In this document: in pieces, positions 23,301 through 36,300 of the stretch | Position numbering within the stretch: position 1 is the first letter of the stretch | Layout of the letters: each line of letters starts with the position of its first letter | NCBI GenBank assembly: GCA_014529385.2 | Contig: CM043956.1 | Coordinates: 84,371,721-84,435,720, forward strand | Direction of reading: 5' to 3' | DNA from: Adiantum capillus-veneris | Taxonomy: Eukaryota > Streptophyta > Polypodiopsida > Polypodiales > Pteridaceae | DNA: 64,000 bases | Position numbers and translations under genes: made by a program | The notes under the pieces: generated by a model | Seen by the model: only the letters and a program-made list of their open reading frames with translations | The model's database searches: none | What the model was told of the DNA's origin: nothing

Positions 23301-26300
23301 AGAAGAATTGTCAGAAGAAGAGGAAGAAGAACTGGGTAGTCCTTCAAAGCGTACACGCTTCACTCTGCTTTCTTGCAGATGGAAAAGAAGATTGAGGGCC
23401 CAAGTAACCAGGGTAGTCAGTCCCCTTCTTGCACTTTTTCAATTGCTTTTTGGATTGATTTTTCGCGTCCAAAAGCTGACTGATCTGGGTCTGAACCACC
23501 TCCTGAATTTCTTATTCAGTAAACATCCTCGGAGAAGGAGGTTTCTTGATTGTCGGTTTGATGGGTGGCTCGGTGGCTTTTTGCCACTGAGTGTGCACTT
23601 CAACGATGGATTGCTGAGACAAAAAATATTGCAAACTGAGGGTCTTTCACAAATTTAATCATCTGCTTTGTGCACTCGTCAATCTGTTGTCGATGCTGCA
23701 TCTCTTGAAGTTCATATTGAGTAGGCCGAGGTGGCCCATACTCTTCCTGTGTTAAATTGTTAAAATCTTCTGCACGATCTCCTCCCGCATCAACAGATGT
23801 AGAAGAAGTCGACTGATTCTTTTCGAAATCCATAAGTGTCGTGAAATAAGGGATCGATTTCCTGATAGAAAAGAAATCGGCAGTGCTCTGATACCACTGT
23901 AACAAACTTGGACACCCCAAGTCAAGATTCTACCGCGACACAGCAGAGATTCACTTCAAAATAATTAACAGTTCACAAGAGGATCGACAAGGCGTTCCGT
24001 GCCAATAGGTATTGGCCCCAAAGACTGGCGCCCCTTTCGGTATTTATTTTTATATTGATCTGTGAGCAAAGTACAATTGAGCCCGCGGGTGCTCACTCTT
24101 AGACTCTGCGTTCAAATGCTCTGAGAAGTGAGCCCCTAAGGCCGCTTATAAACATTACAAAGGGTTGCTAAAAGCAGAGCCCAAAAGAAGTTATTGAAAA
24201 GTTTTAATTCCCAAAAGCAATTGGTCTTCAAAAACTGCCAAAAAGCAGTTAGCATAATTTGCTGAAAATCCGTACGTCAGTCAGCACGTTTTGTGGAGAT
24301 CCGTACGCTGCCACGTCAGCATGTCAGCACAAAAAGCGGGATTCCTTATTGCCTGTCCGTACGGTCTGCCACATCAGCAGTATGCGCATAATGCGGGATT
24401 CCGTACAGCATGCCGCCGTGTGTGTGTGTTTGTGTCCGGGTGGCTCTGCCACGTCACCATTTTGTGACATATAGCCCTCTTAGCTTATTGTTGTATTTTG
24501 TTTTCGTGTAATTACGGGAGTGTCTCCTAATTCCTCTTATCTTGTACAAGGACCTTTTTGTAACCCTTTGGTAGTTGATTAGCTAATAGACAATCTATTT
24601 GATTGGAAAAAAGAAAGTGACTTGAGACAACTTACCTCGTCTCTGTGGTCCTCTCCGATCCTGCTTGCAAACAAAAACATGGGTTTTAGAGGTCTCGAAG
24701 TCTGATTTTTTAGCCCAAAAAATGTGGGTACAAGGAAGCAGTCCTCTGTTGAAAGCACTGAGTCCTACTGGGCAGTCAACTCCTCTATGCAACAAGGGAT
24801 GAAAAAGATGCAGGTGCGAAGCTCATCATGCTGGCTGAGAACCGCAGATTTTGTGTGGAATACTTTTCCTGGCTAATGTATATTGGTGACTTCTACGGTA
24901 TCGATAAAGTCTGCTAGCCACTTTTAGTCTCACATTCTGGGATCCAATGGGCACAATGACCAATGTTGAGATCAGATGCTAAGAAAATGGCAAGGGCCTC
25001 GTCAGGGACAGCTCGGGCACGTGAATTTTAAATGGCTGTATTGCAGTGTAAAGGATGAAAAAGATAACATTAAGTAGTATAAAGTTTCTGCAGACAAATT
25101 TAAGTTTGGAAGCATCTACAGTTCTTATTACTGGAGAATTTTCAGGAATGTTTTTGGATTTAAGGTCCTTGATATGTGACGTTATCTAGGTACAAGGAGA
25201 AGCGATGGGAAGCAAAGAGGCTTCTTGGCTCTGGGGGGATGCCATCTTCTCATGCAGCAACTGTCATGGGCCTGGCAGCAGCCATTGGCTTAAAAGATGG
25301 TCCTGGAGGGTCTCTATTTGCTATTGCATTAATTCTAGCAAGTGTGGTAAATTCTTCTTTAAGCTCATGATTGCTGATTGGTAGTTTGGCTTGGTAAAGT
25401 TTATTCTTTGAGTTCCTATGTTTGCTGATAAGGCTTCTGGAGCTTTGAACAAGTTTGAAAATGGTGTAGGTAATGTACGATGCTTCAGGAGTGAGGCTGC
25501 AAGCTGGCAGGCAAGCAGAGGTAACACATCTCTTTGTGTTCACATTCCTGTCCACAGTATGCCATAGTATCTCAAGGCTCTTCTAGCCCTTTTCCTTCTG
25601 TTTTCATATCTTTAGGGGTTGCTTGCACAATATAAAATTTAAGTTGGATTAAAATCAATACTTCATTTAGAAGCTTTTCAGACCACGCTTTTATGTTTGC
25701 GAGTTTGAAGTTCAGGCTTCCAGAAATTCCACTGCTGGATGCTTGTTTATAATTTCGTGGCAGTAACAGAATGGATGTGAAAGGATGTTCTTTCTGGTTG
25801 TGAGGTTTGAAGATGGAGTTTTAATACTGAGAAAAATCTACATACCATGTTTATGGAGGACAGTAGTTGAGGCTTGAAAGTTCAGTAGAGTATTACATCA
25901 GTGAATAGGGAATCTTGATATGTGTTTTGTTTATGAATGCTCATAATCTGCTTTGGCTTTGTTGGGTTGGTGTAGGTGCTAAATCAGATTGTGTTTGAGC
26001 TACCTCCAGAGCATCCTCTGGCGGAAACTAGACCTTTGCGGGAGCCAATCGGACATACCCCACCACAGGTACAACACTTCCTACACGGGCTTTGCCCAAG
26101 TTGCCTATATATCATAGATTTCTTGTGTAGATAAGTGCTCTTTTAATTGTGTTATGTGCGAAAAGTTCTGTCTAGAGTGCTTACCAGGTAGTCCCAACTT
26201 ACAGTAGTTGCATTCTCTCTGCAATCTCCAAATTTTGTAAGTCTTTTGGTTTCAAGTGCCATCCTAAATTACCCTTTTTTTAATACCATGTGGAAAATCT

Positions 26301-27258
26301 ACAAAAATCGTATCAAATCTAGACTCACAGTGTCTTGTAGCAGCTCTCTAACAGAGGTTTGCAAAGTGGCTTAGTTAATTAAAATACATTCTGCCAAATG
26401 TTCAAGAAACGTAGAAGAATCTTCTGAAAAAACCATTCTAACCTAGAGTCTAAATGACTCAACAGGAATAGTCCTTGTTATCAAGGTTTTTGAATTGTTC
26501 AAGGAACATAATCGAGAAATCTTTTATGCCTCCAAGCTTTTGACTTCAGAACTCTGTATACGAAGTTAAACGTGGAGGACCTTATCGAGTCTCTTATCTC
26601 AAATTTTTTCACGCACGAGTTTGAGAAGGACAAATTTGTGCAAGAGACCCTTTAGAAGAAGCCGACATCTCAAACTGCCACCTCGGCTTTGAAATTCATA
26701 AGCGTCGATTTTTAAAATCTCATACTGAAAGCCTTTGGCTGCCTAGTTGCAGCATTTCTTTACCTCAAATGACACACACAAGCCATCATTTCAACGGTAC
26801 TCTCAAGAGCTACATTTGGCAACATCAGTAGAGAACACAGTCACTAATTATGGCCATTGAGAAGTTGCATTCTTCATGTTCCAGCCATATGGATTCTATT
26901 TAATGATATTGGTAATCCTCCACATACTTAGTGCACTCAATCTACCGTCATCCAACAGTTGACGTTTGTACTACGCTCTGTCGAAATCAATTGGCAGAAC
27001 AAGGCCATACTCTACTCCTGATTCCTCGGAAAGAGGCCGGCTCCCGCTAGAAGCACCGTTGGTCTCTTTACTCATGTGACTAGATGGTATAGTTTCCTCC
27101 TTGCCGAATTCATTGAGAGAATCTGTATGTATCGCGGAAAAGGGATCCGATCCTTCATGGAAGAAAAATAGTCTGAACTTTGATAGCACTATTGTAGGCT
27201 TGGACACTCCAAGGGAGAAGTCAATAGCAACACATGAAAAAAATCTACAATTAACTGA

Positions 27259-27326
<68 letters not shown>

Positions 27327-30300
27327 CATGTATATATATCTACTAACATAATATGGCGGAAGGGGGAGCCCTTTACACGTGTCGCAATCTGGGACCTGAA
27401 GGCTAAAGTCCAAAACAAAAAAAAGCCCCTTTGCACGTGATAAAGAGACCGTACTAGTATATATATATGTCACGTGACACATCCAACCCTATGTGTCCGT
27501 GGACAAGCTACAGCATGACCAGGGTTCGATTCAGTCAAGTCAGTCTAGAATAGGAAGTGATCTGGCACTTTTGTGAGTCCGTTCGCAGACCGTGCACGTC
27601 CAGACACTTAGATTAGATGCATATTCTTTGGTTGCACACAACATGACCATCAGATTCCAGTCAGATCCCATCAGTAGCATTTTTACAATGCATAGACTTA
27701 TTTTTTCTATTTTTGACATTTTTCACTTATTATTTTTAAGTGACTTTTGTTGGAAAGTAGGTAGGGCAATTTTGCGAAGATAATATATAAGCAAACCAGA
27801 GTTAGCACTTTCTGGTAGAAGAGGCAGCAGGAGCACCTTGCTCAATAGGCAACTTCTCAGCAGAACCCCATCAGAAGACCTAGCGTTTTGCAGATTGCAA
27901 GACCTAGCTTTTTTGGGAAGTAGCAGAACAACAGAACAAAGCCTTGGCGTTTTTGCATTGCAGAGCAGCTTCGACATTAGCAGACATAGCAGAACCCCTT
28001 CACGACAGCAGATCAGCCCTAGTGTTAGTGGATTTCCCCCAGCAGCAGAATTCAACCCCTAGTGTTTTTGGATCAGCCTGGACCTCAGCGTTTTTGTAGT
28101 TCCGTTGCGACAAGGCCACAAGAAGACCAGCGTTTTCAATTTTCAGCAGTTAGCACTTGCAGTACCAGTCCCGAACCTCGTAGATCTCACCTTCCCACAG
28201 GAGATCCTCATCGCACGGTGAAATCCATCAAGGTTTACAGTTTCAGCCTGGAAAACGCAGATTTCAGCATCTACGTTTTCAGCACGTCATCATCGCATTG
28301 TCGCCATCGACATCGTCATCGACAAAGAGTCAAAATTCAACAGATAAAGATTTGCAGATTTTAGCCATTAGCATTTTCAGATTTCAGCCCATCTCGTCGT
28401 TGTCCTCATCGTCATCGACATCGTCGGCAAGTCCAAGCATTGTAGAGATTTGTGCAATCATAATTAGACCGCTCTCGCCATAGAGAGTGGAGCCCTTGGA
28501 GGAGGGTTTTACAACGTCTCTGGTGTCGTATTCTCTTCTCTATCTCTCAGTCTCATGCACCTTCATTCACAGTGTTCAACACTTTGTTTGTGTCCATTGC
28601 ACTCTCTCACTAAAGGAACGGAAAGCTCTCGAGTCTCCCTTCCGTAAGTAAAAGGAACCTTGAGCACAGTTCGGAGCACTCATCTTGAGCAAACTCAAGG
28701 AAAGAACCACAAGAACCACATAAATTTTTTTGTTTGATGAGGTCGCATGAACCCAAAGTTCACTTGGGCGTGTCGATTCCTAATCGTGTTTTTGAAGAGT
28801 GACAGGAAACCCAGGAAAGAAGGGCTTGTACAGCCTCCCCTTGTGCCTCTTTTCACTCATTGAGAGTGGACCGTGCACTTAGCGGCCGTCCAATCGACGT
28901 GAGGCGGAAAAAAGCAACCTTGGTGTGAGCTCAAGGCCGCCAAGGGGTGCGCCTGCAGAAAAGAGCAGAACTCGGGTGAAGAGAAGATCCTTCTCTAACA
29001 CGGATTGCAAGCTAAAGAAGAACCTCAAGACCCTCAAGAACCTCAAGAACATCAAGACCCTCAAGAACCTCAAGACTCCTAAGAACCCAAGTTCCTCGTG
29101 AACTTAAGAACCCAAGACCACAAGAACCCACAAGAACGCAAGACTTCAGTGGATGGTCATCACTCGAAGCGAAATGGATAATTCGCTTGGAGGTGGTGAG
29201 CATGGGAGTGGCGAAGAAGAATTTTCCTCATTGGAGGTTTTTCCGACCCTTCCCCATCTACGACAAGGATTGCACTAATTCCTATGGAGGCTTTCGACAA
29301 GATGGTGATGGACATGAAGTTAGAATGCGAAGCACGAAAAGCAGAACACAAAGAAAGAATGGCAGCCATAGAGCGTGAGCACGAGCAAGCGCGCTTAGAA
29401 GCCGAAGAAAGGAAAGCATAATTTGATTGCGAGAACAAAGCAAGAAAAACAATGAACGACCGACACATGAAGGAGATGTTGCGACTCTTTTCTCAAGTAC
29501 AGGCACATATGCAAGAGATTCGGGAAAAGGAGACTCTCCGACTCTTCTTCTCCAAAGCATGACACACACAAAGATTTGCATGATGATTTGCATGATCAAG
29601 ATGTGATTTCTCACAAGCATGATGATTTGCATGAAGATGATGTGATTGTTCACAAGGACGATGTGTTAGTTGATACTTTCTCTAGTGAAGCTAACCTCAT
29701 TGCAGATTCGATCAAACACGAAGAACCGATCTTGGCTCTCGAGCCTAGGTCCAAAGAACCCCCACAAGAAGTATTATGTGTTCGAATGATTAGTCAATAC
29801 GCATTGTTCGAGTGTTTCATTCGTGATCGTTTCTTGTATTTTAATCAGCGTCTTTATGTGATCCCTTTTCCTAGGCATGACATATTGTACGTTGAGCATG
29901 TTTCAATCATGGATGAGCACGGATGTATGCGGATTATTCATGAAAAGTTGAAAAGTATGCATTCAAGGAAATCACATTACAAGTCTCTTCCTTGGCACGA
30001 CACAGTTGTAGAAAGAGCACATGAAAGTATGAGCACCAAGCATGGGCATTTCCGTTGTGAATTGCCACAGTTGATTGATTTAGATCAATAAGACAAGATT
30101 CGATCTCATTGTTTGCGTGCCTGTGGTGAACGGTTTGGCACTCCGTCTATTTGTTCATCTACATTTCATGCACAGTCTTTTAGGAAGCCGAGATTTTTTC
30201 CAGTCACCTTACATGGAATAGGTATGTTTATGTTTTTGTGTTGGAAGTGGTTTCAGGAATTTTCAGCCATGGAGATTCTTGAAGAAGAAAGAAGCATGAC

Positions 30301-33247
30301 TCTAGACGAAGTTGAAGCATCGATGGAGCCACAAAAGACTGTCGCTTTCGGCGCGGCCCAAAGAAGCAAGAGTTGCAGACCTTTATGAAGTTCAAGTACC
30401 GCACGACCCACACATCAGAGTGGGCCGGCGAAGAGTCCCTTCCAAGATTCTGGATGCTATTGGCGATCTCCCTCGACGCTATACAGTTCGGTACCAGTAC
30501 CTCACTTTGAAAAGGAGGGGATGTCACGTGACACATCCAATCCTATGTGTCCGTGGACAAGCTCCAGCATGACGAGGGTTCAGTTCAGTCAAGCCAGTCT
30601 AGAATAAGAAGTGATTTGGCACTTTTGTGAGTCTGTTTGCAGACCGTGCATGTCCAGACACTTAGATTAGATGCATATTTTGGTTGCACACAGCATGACC
30701 ATGAGATTCCAGTCAGATCCCATCAATAGCATTTTTACAGTGCATAGACCTATTTTTCCTATTTTTGACATTTTTCACTTATTGTTTTCAAGTGACTTTT
30801 GTTTGGAAAGTAGGTAGGGAAATTTTGCTAAGATAATATATAAGCAAACCAGAGTCAGCACTTTCTGGCAGAAGAGGCAGCAGGAGCACCTTGCTCAACA
30901 TGCAACTTCTCATTAGAATCCATCAGAAGACGTCAGTCGCAGTTTTGAGCTTTCTCGATCTGTCCGTCAGGGATGTTCTTTAGCAGCATATCTGTATCTG
31001 TTTGTGGGAGAGACTATGTCTGACTTTCTTCGTGCTCAGAGTCATGCATTTCGTGGCTTGACCATGCCAGTACCTATAGCTCCAGACCTTATCGATCAAG
31101 AGTTTGCTGATGACACTATGCTCATGTTGCGCTATTTGCTACCCGCTCTTGATGCAATGTGGGACGGCCTACAGGTTTTTTGCATTGCTAGTGGTGCACG
31201 CATTAACTGGCATAAATCCTATGGGTTATTGGTTGGCAGTGATGACATACCTACTTGGGGGGTAGCTAATGGATTCACATGGCTGCAGCCGGGTCAGACA
31301 TGCAGATATCTGGGCTTCCAGGTTGGATTTGATGTTTCCTCACAGCAGCAGTTTGCACCCGTACTACAGTCTATTCGCAGGAAGCTATGCCATTGGTCTT
31401 CACGTCATCTGTCGTTGGTTGGCCGTGCATTGGTCGCCAACCAAGTCATTCTGGCTACAGTATGGTATACGGCTTCTTATTGGATGTTACATTCCGGTGT
31501 GATAACTCAGCTCCGCCGACTAGTGAGGAACTTTTTATGGAGTGGCACAGATGGGACTATTGATACTCGTGCTCGAGTTCGCTGGTCCACGATCATTCGT
31601 CCTAGGTCAGAGGGAGGCCTTGGCATTATTGATCCAGAGTTTCAGAGCAGCGCGCTTCTTACCAAGCTTATTGTTCGGGGTCTTTTTCCCGGCCAAGAAC
31701 CTTGGAAGATGCTTCTTCAGGCTGCTCTTTGCACAGTGACTCCACGACTCGGCACTAGAGACGGTCATACTTGGCATTCAGGGTATCGTTTTCTCTTTAC
31801 GGATGCCCCCTTGTCCACTTCCACCCTCTCATCCTTTCTCCGATCGCTCCTTCAGATTTGGGTTTCCATGAGATGGGCTATCGTACGCTCACCTCCCTCA
31901 TGTCGTGAGGAGATTGAGCACCAGCCTCTCATTTGGAATGCTACAGTTCTTGATTCTTCGGTTAATCCACCTCGTCAGCTTGGAGAGAGGACTCACATTG
32001 ATTGGGCTGCTTGGGACTCTGGCCCTGCTGCCTCTATGCGGTTGTTTCATGAGACACGTATGTTGGATGCAGATTTTGTGGCAGAACATTATGACATTGG
32101 TCGCGGGGTGCCAGACAGATTGCTTGAGATTGATTCTGCCGTTCCTTCACAGTGGGATGCAGTCATGCGAGGCACGGTTCAGATGCCCCCTCATTGTGGC
32201 TGGGAAGGACTCTTTGACCAGAGCACTCTCTTATTAGTTCGTTTGGACACCATGCTATTCACAGTTGATACTGACAACTCTCAGGGGATTCATGCTAGAT
32301 TGACATATGCTGCCACTTCTCCACTACTTATCTCCCCCGACGCTCGATGGGAGGCCATACGAGTAGTTGGCTCACGCGGGAAGCGCCGTTGTGTTGACCC
32401 CCGTTTTGCTTCCTCTGATGCTGCACTTTGGAGGCTTTGGGTGTGGGAGGGCCGTGCCCTATCGCAGCTTTATTGGGACCCAGGAGAGTGGCATTGGCCT
32501 CACTCAGACCCCACAGGTGCACCTGTATCCTTCTTTGAGTACACTGTCAGGATTGGAAGATTAGCATTGATGCGACAGCAACCACAACAGCCCACTCGTA
32601 TGGGTTTCTGGTTACATTCAGGCCTCTCCCATGCCTATCTGCAGCAGTTTTGGTTCGCCATCTGGGATTTACATGTTGCTCGTCGTATTTCCTTTTTCAT
32701 GTGGATGATTGCTCATGCGGGACTACCAGTTGGGACTTGGCTAGCTACTATGGGTCATGATCCGTTATGTACTCGCTGCCCTTTGCGCCAACTTGAGTGA
32801 CCTGCCCACTGTCTTTGGTCATGCTCAGCTTCCCATGTAGTGTGGCTTGCAGTTTGCTCGTTGTCTTCACATTCTCAGTGCGGCTCCACAGCTCCTTTAG
32901 GATATCCTCATTGCCATTTGGCTGGACACCATTCACACCCTGATTTGGTAGTGGGATTCGTCCTCCGGTACATCTAGAGCAGCTGAGGCTCGTCGATTTA
33001 CCTTCCTTCGGCGTTGGGCAAGATCCCCACTCTTCTTCACACTGACAGGTGGTCAGATTACTTGGCATTATGCCCCTCCACAGTGGTTTCTCCTCCACTC
33101 CTCACACCGACCACCATGAGATTGTTCTAGTCGAGTAGTCGCTATAGTGGCTCTTCTCCTTACATTCAGCTTGTACACCCCACGCGATAGGCTATTTTGG
33201 CATCCGTTGGGATTATTTTGTACTCAATAATATACAGCCCTGACTTT

Positions 33248-33311
<64 letters not shown>

Positions 33312-36300
33312 TGTGTCACGAATTGTTGACGTGTCAAGCCACTGAAGAATGGAGCCAACTTGCACATCCCGGCCGAGGGGCCTAAACCCTAAGAAGAAGC
33401 AGCATGATTAGAAGAAGCAAAAGTTCCCACAAACTTATGGGACCTCGTCCGATGGGGCCCAAGTGACCTAAAGATAAAGCAAGATCCACTCTCTCTCACA
33501 CATACATACACAGAGAAGAATTGCGTGGAGCATGATGACATGGCAGCTGTACGGGCAACCCACAAAACACGGTGACATGCTGATGTGGCACCTGTACGGA
33601 TTTTTGCGTTTAACGTTGATGACGTGGCAATTGTACCGATTTCCGCAAAACGTGCTGACAGTTTTTGGACCAGTTGTTTTTGAGTTTGAAGCTTTTCATG
33701 TAACTGCTTTTCATGGGCCAAGGGCCTTTAAATTTGTGCCATGGGCTCATTCTTGGCATGCTTCAGTGTGAAGGTGCAGAGGATGGAGTACCTACGATGT
33801 ACTGAGTTCAAGCAATATAAAGAAGTACTAAAAGGGGCGCCAAGGTTTGGGGCAAGTGCTCTCTCGCCGTGGAACTCCGCCACTCCCTGTCTAGTGTGTC
33901 GTGCACTCTATATCTCTTTCAGTTCAGTTGTTAATCGAAGTACTTAAAGTTTAGTCTGTTCTTTTCCGTTGGCATGTGGTGCGCGTCCCCGTGACATCGT
34001 GATGCTTCACGTCCACCAGGAAAAAGCAAGAAAAGTAATAAGGTTTTTTTCGGCAATAGAAAGTTGTTTTTCATGTGGTGATTGCAGGTAATGTTGATAT
34101 GAAAGTGGAAAAAGGGATATTCAGTGGTGCTTTGCTTCATATGTACGGTAAATGCGGTAAAGATGCAGTGCTTTGCTATTCTTTGGTTGATATGGCGAAC
34201 ATGGCAGTGGCCAGCAATGTTGTGCTTGGCAAAGCTTTGGCCGATATTTATGCAGAATGCGATGCACTTAAGGTCCTTGAGGAGCTTCTTATTCGGAATG
34301 GTGCCTCTTGGAGTACATTGATTAAAGGATTTTGCCCAACATTGCAAGATGTTGTACTTATTAATGCTTTGGTCAATATGCAAGCTAAACATGGAGTTCT
34401 TACAAAAGCACAAAAAGCTCTCGTTGGGCATTCTCTTCGGAATGTTTTCACTTCGAGCACATTAATTGCAGTACATGCCTAACAGAGTTGCGACAGGGTA
34501 GGCCTTCCTCCAATGCATCCACCTATGCTTGCACTTTGATGACCATTAAAGGGATGCCTAATGTGAACGGTTGACTAGGCAAAGTTGTTAAAAATAAAAA
34601 GCAAGGCTTTTTTTTTTGGCAAGAAAAAGATCCTTCCATTAGTTAATAGAAGCTGTCCAAAGGCTACAAACCACGTCTGTGAGAGAGGGCTACATGAGAA
34701 ACATGGGGAGACTCTCCTAGTGTGAAAAAAAAGTATGTACAATGAGGGCTAGATCCCGAGATGGGAGGAGGAAAGAGCCACATTGGTGGATGGTAGTGCC
34801 ATCTAGGCGCACCTTGAACCATGGTGAAGAAAGGCCCTAGGTGCCAAAGTCACAAGAAAGCCTCTTGCGCTCCCGCATGCAGTCAGAGCTACCTTGAAGT
34901 CTCTCAAACTGACCCCTGAGTGTATGAATCAGCTCTAGCCAAATGTCACGAACAGTTTCTGCCGGTGGGACAGAGCGAGCCTCGAAGATGCGAAAGGAGG
35001 AGGCCCGCTAGATGAAGCAAGAGTGTCTAGCCGCAGACAAGCTCCCAACATCAATCACTATCGCTGCACCACTCCTGGGGGATGAGCTCTGTAGCAAGCT
35101 GAAGTGTTGGTTGACCCCCTTAATCACTATCATCCTGCTGGTGGAAGCCAACTCAAAATGGAGCATAAGGCCCGTAAGAGTGGACCAGGCTACAACACCC
35201 GAAGTGTACTCTCGTGTTGTGGAAAGGGTTGGAATCAGTCGAAGAACCTGAAGCCAAACGTGTTGTGCCATGGGGTAGTCCCACAAACAATGATGGTGAC
35301 TCTCCAAGGGATGGCCACAGGCTGCACATGCTGCGGAGAAGCCGCTGTGTACCAACCAACTCCCAATTGCTGTAGCCTCTATGTGCAACGAGCCACTGAA
35401 ACATGGTAACTCTCCTCGGTTGCCTGATGTCCAATGTCAGGTGTAGCAGAAGTGTTTATGGATTTAGCTTGGATCTAGTACTCTGCACAAACACAAGGGA
35501 CACTTTACTTCCCTTGAAAGACTGAACTGAACTGAAAGAAAGAGAGAGACAAGAGAGAGAAAAGAGACAACATGTCGGGTCCCAACCCTGAAGGGCCCCC
35601 TTGCTCTGTTGCCAGAGCAAGTACTTTTCCTATTCTTGCACAAATGCTCATACAATGACTGGATGCTGATGCTAATGGGCACTGATGTCGTGGTACTTGA
35701 TGACGACGACGATGACGACGACGACTATGTCAAGGCTGAAATCTGACTGAAAATGCTAGGTTCTGCTACTATGGCATGTTGGGTTAAAGGCCCAAATGGC
35801 CCCCTTTGTGTATAGTTTTAAAGGTTATTAACCTTTGGCCAAGTTCACATTGAACTTGGCCACTAACTTTAAATTGGTCCTATACATATTAATAAAGGGA
35901 ATGTGAGTTTTTAACTCACTCAATTATTCCCCCATCCATCGTGTAGCGCTTCTGCTCTCTCTCCCTCTTTTGTTCCCTAGCGCCATGTGCTCTGCTTGCA
36001 CTCACCTCTCTCCAAGGTGCACACCCTGCACTTCTTCGCGTGCTCTTTCACTTGCACACACCGCTTCACGCTCATCAACTGGTATCAGAACCAATTAGGG
36101 TTTGCTCCCAAACCTGCAAATGCTGATTTTCAGCCAAGGAGGTCAACTTTCACGCGAGATTTTACAATTTCATCGCCAAAGGACTCGTCCTCGGACACTA
36201 GAGAGCTTCCGGCAAGTCAAATTGACCTAAAACAGGCTGAAATTAGGTCAAAATCAGCAAATTACAGGTTATGACAGCAAAATACAGGTTTTGCAAATGA

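Larger units (their letters stand above)
2313..25189 (+). other. Intron 1 of the DUF212 gene (about 22.9 kb, transposon-filled)
   Basis: Phase-2 intron with donor gtattc and acceptor ttatctag. It contains, in order, simple repeats, a 135-bp tandem duplication, a family D relic, an A'-type LTR with a hAT-like insertion, a Tat-like relic, the nested A1/B1 pair and the truncated B3. The first ~700 bp and the last ~700 bp have no recognisable element and may be original intron sequence. Confidence 0.8.
27468..30929 (+). mobile_element. LTR retrotransposon A2 (non-autonomous, same family as A1)
   Basis: 5' LTR from 27468 (TGTCACGTGACACATCC) to about 28693. Its last ~30 bp, the primer site and adjacent bases are deleted, because the sequence goes straight to ctcaaggaaagaaccac. 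The internal part has gag remnants and the family's conserved region. Polypurine tract at 30510-30521. The 3' LTR from 30522 is cut at about 30929 by LINE sequence. As in A1 no RT or integrase is present. Confidence 0.85.

Noticed and set aside
25176-25370. Frame 25176-25370 as a complete small gene
   Set aside because: It runs across a splice acceptor and donor; the conserved residues fit exon 2 of the larger gene.
31004-32800. 598-codon open frame as a host protein-coding gene
   Set aside because: It contains LINE RT motifs (QGCSL, FADD, zinc-binding end) and the Met lies inside the domain.
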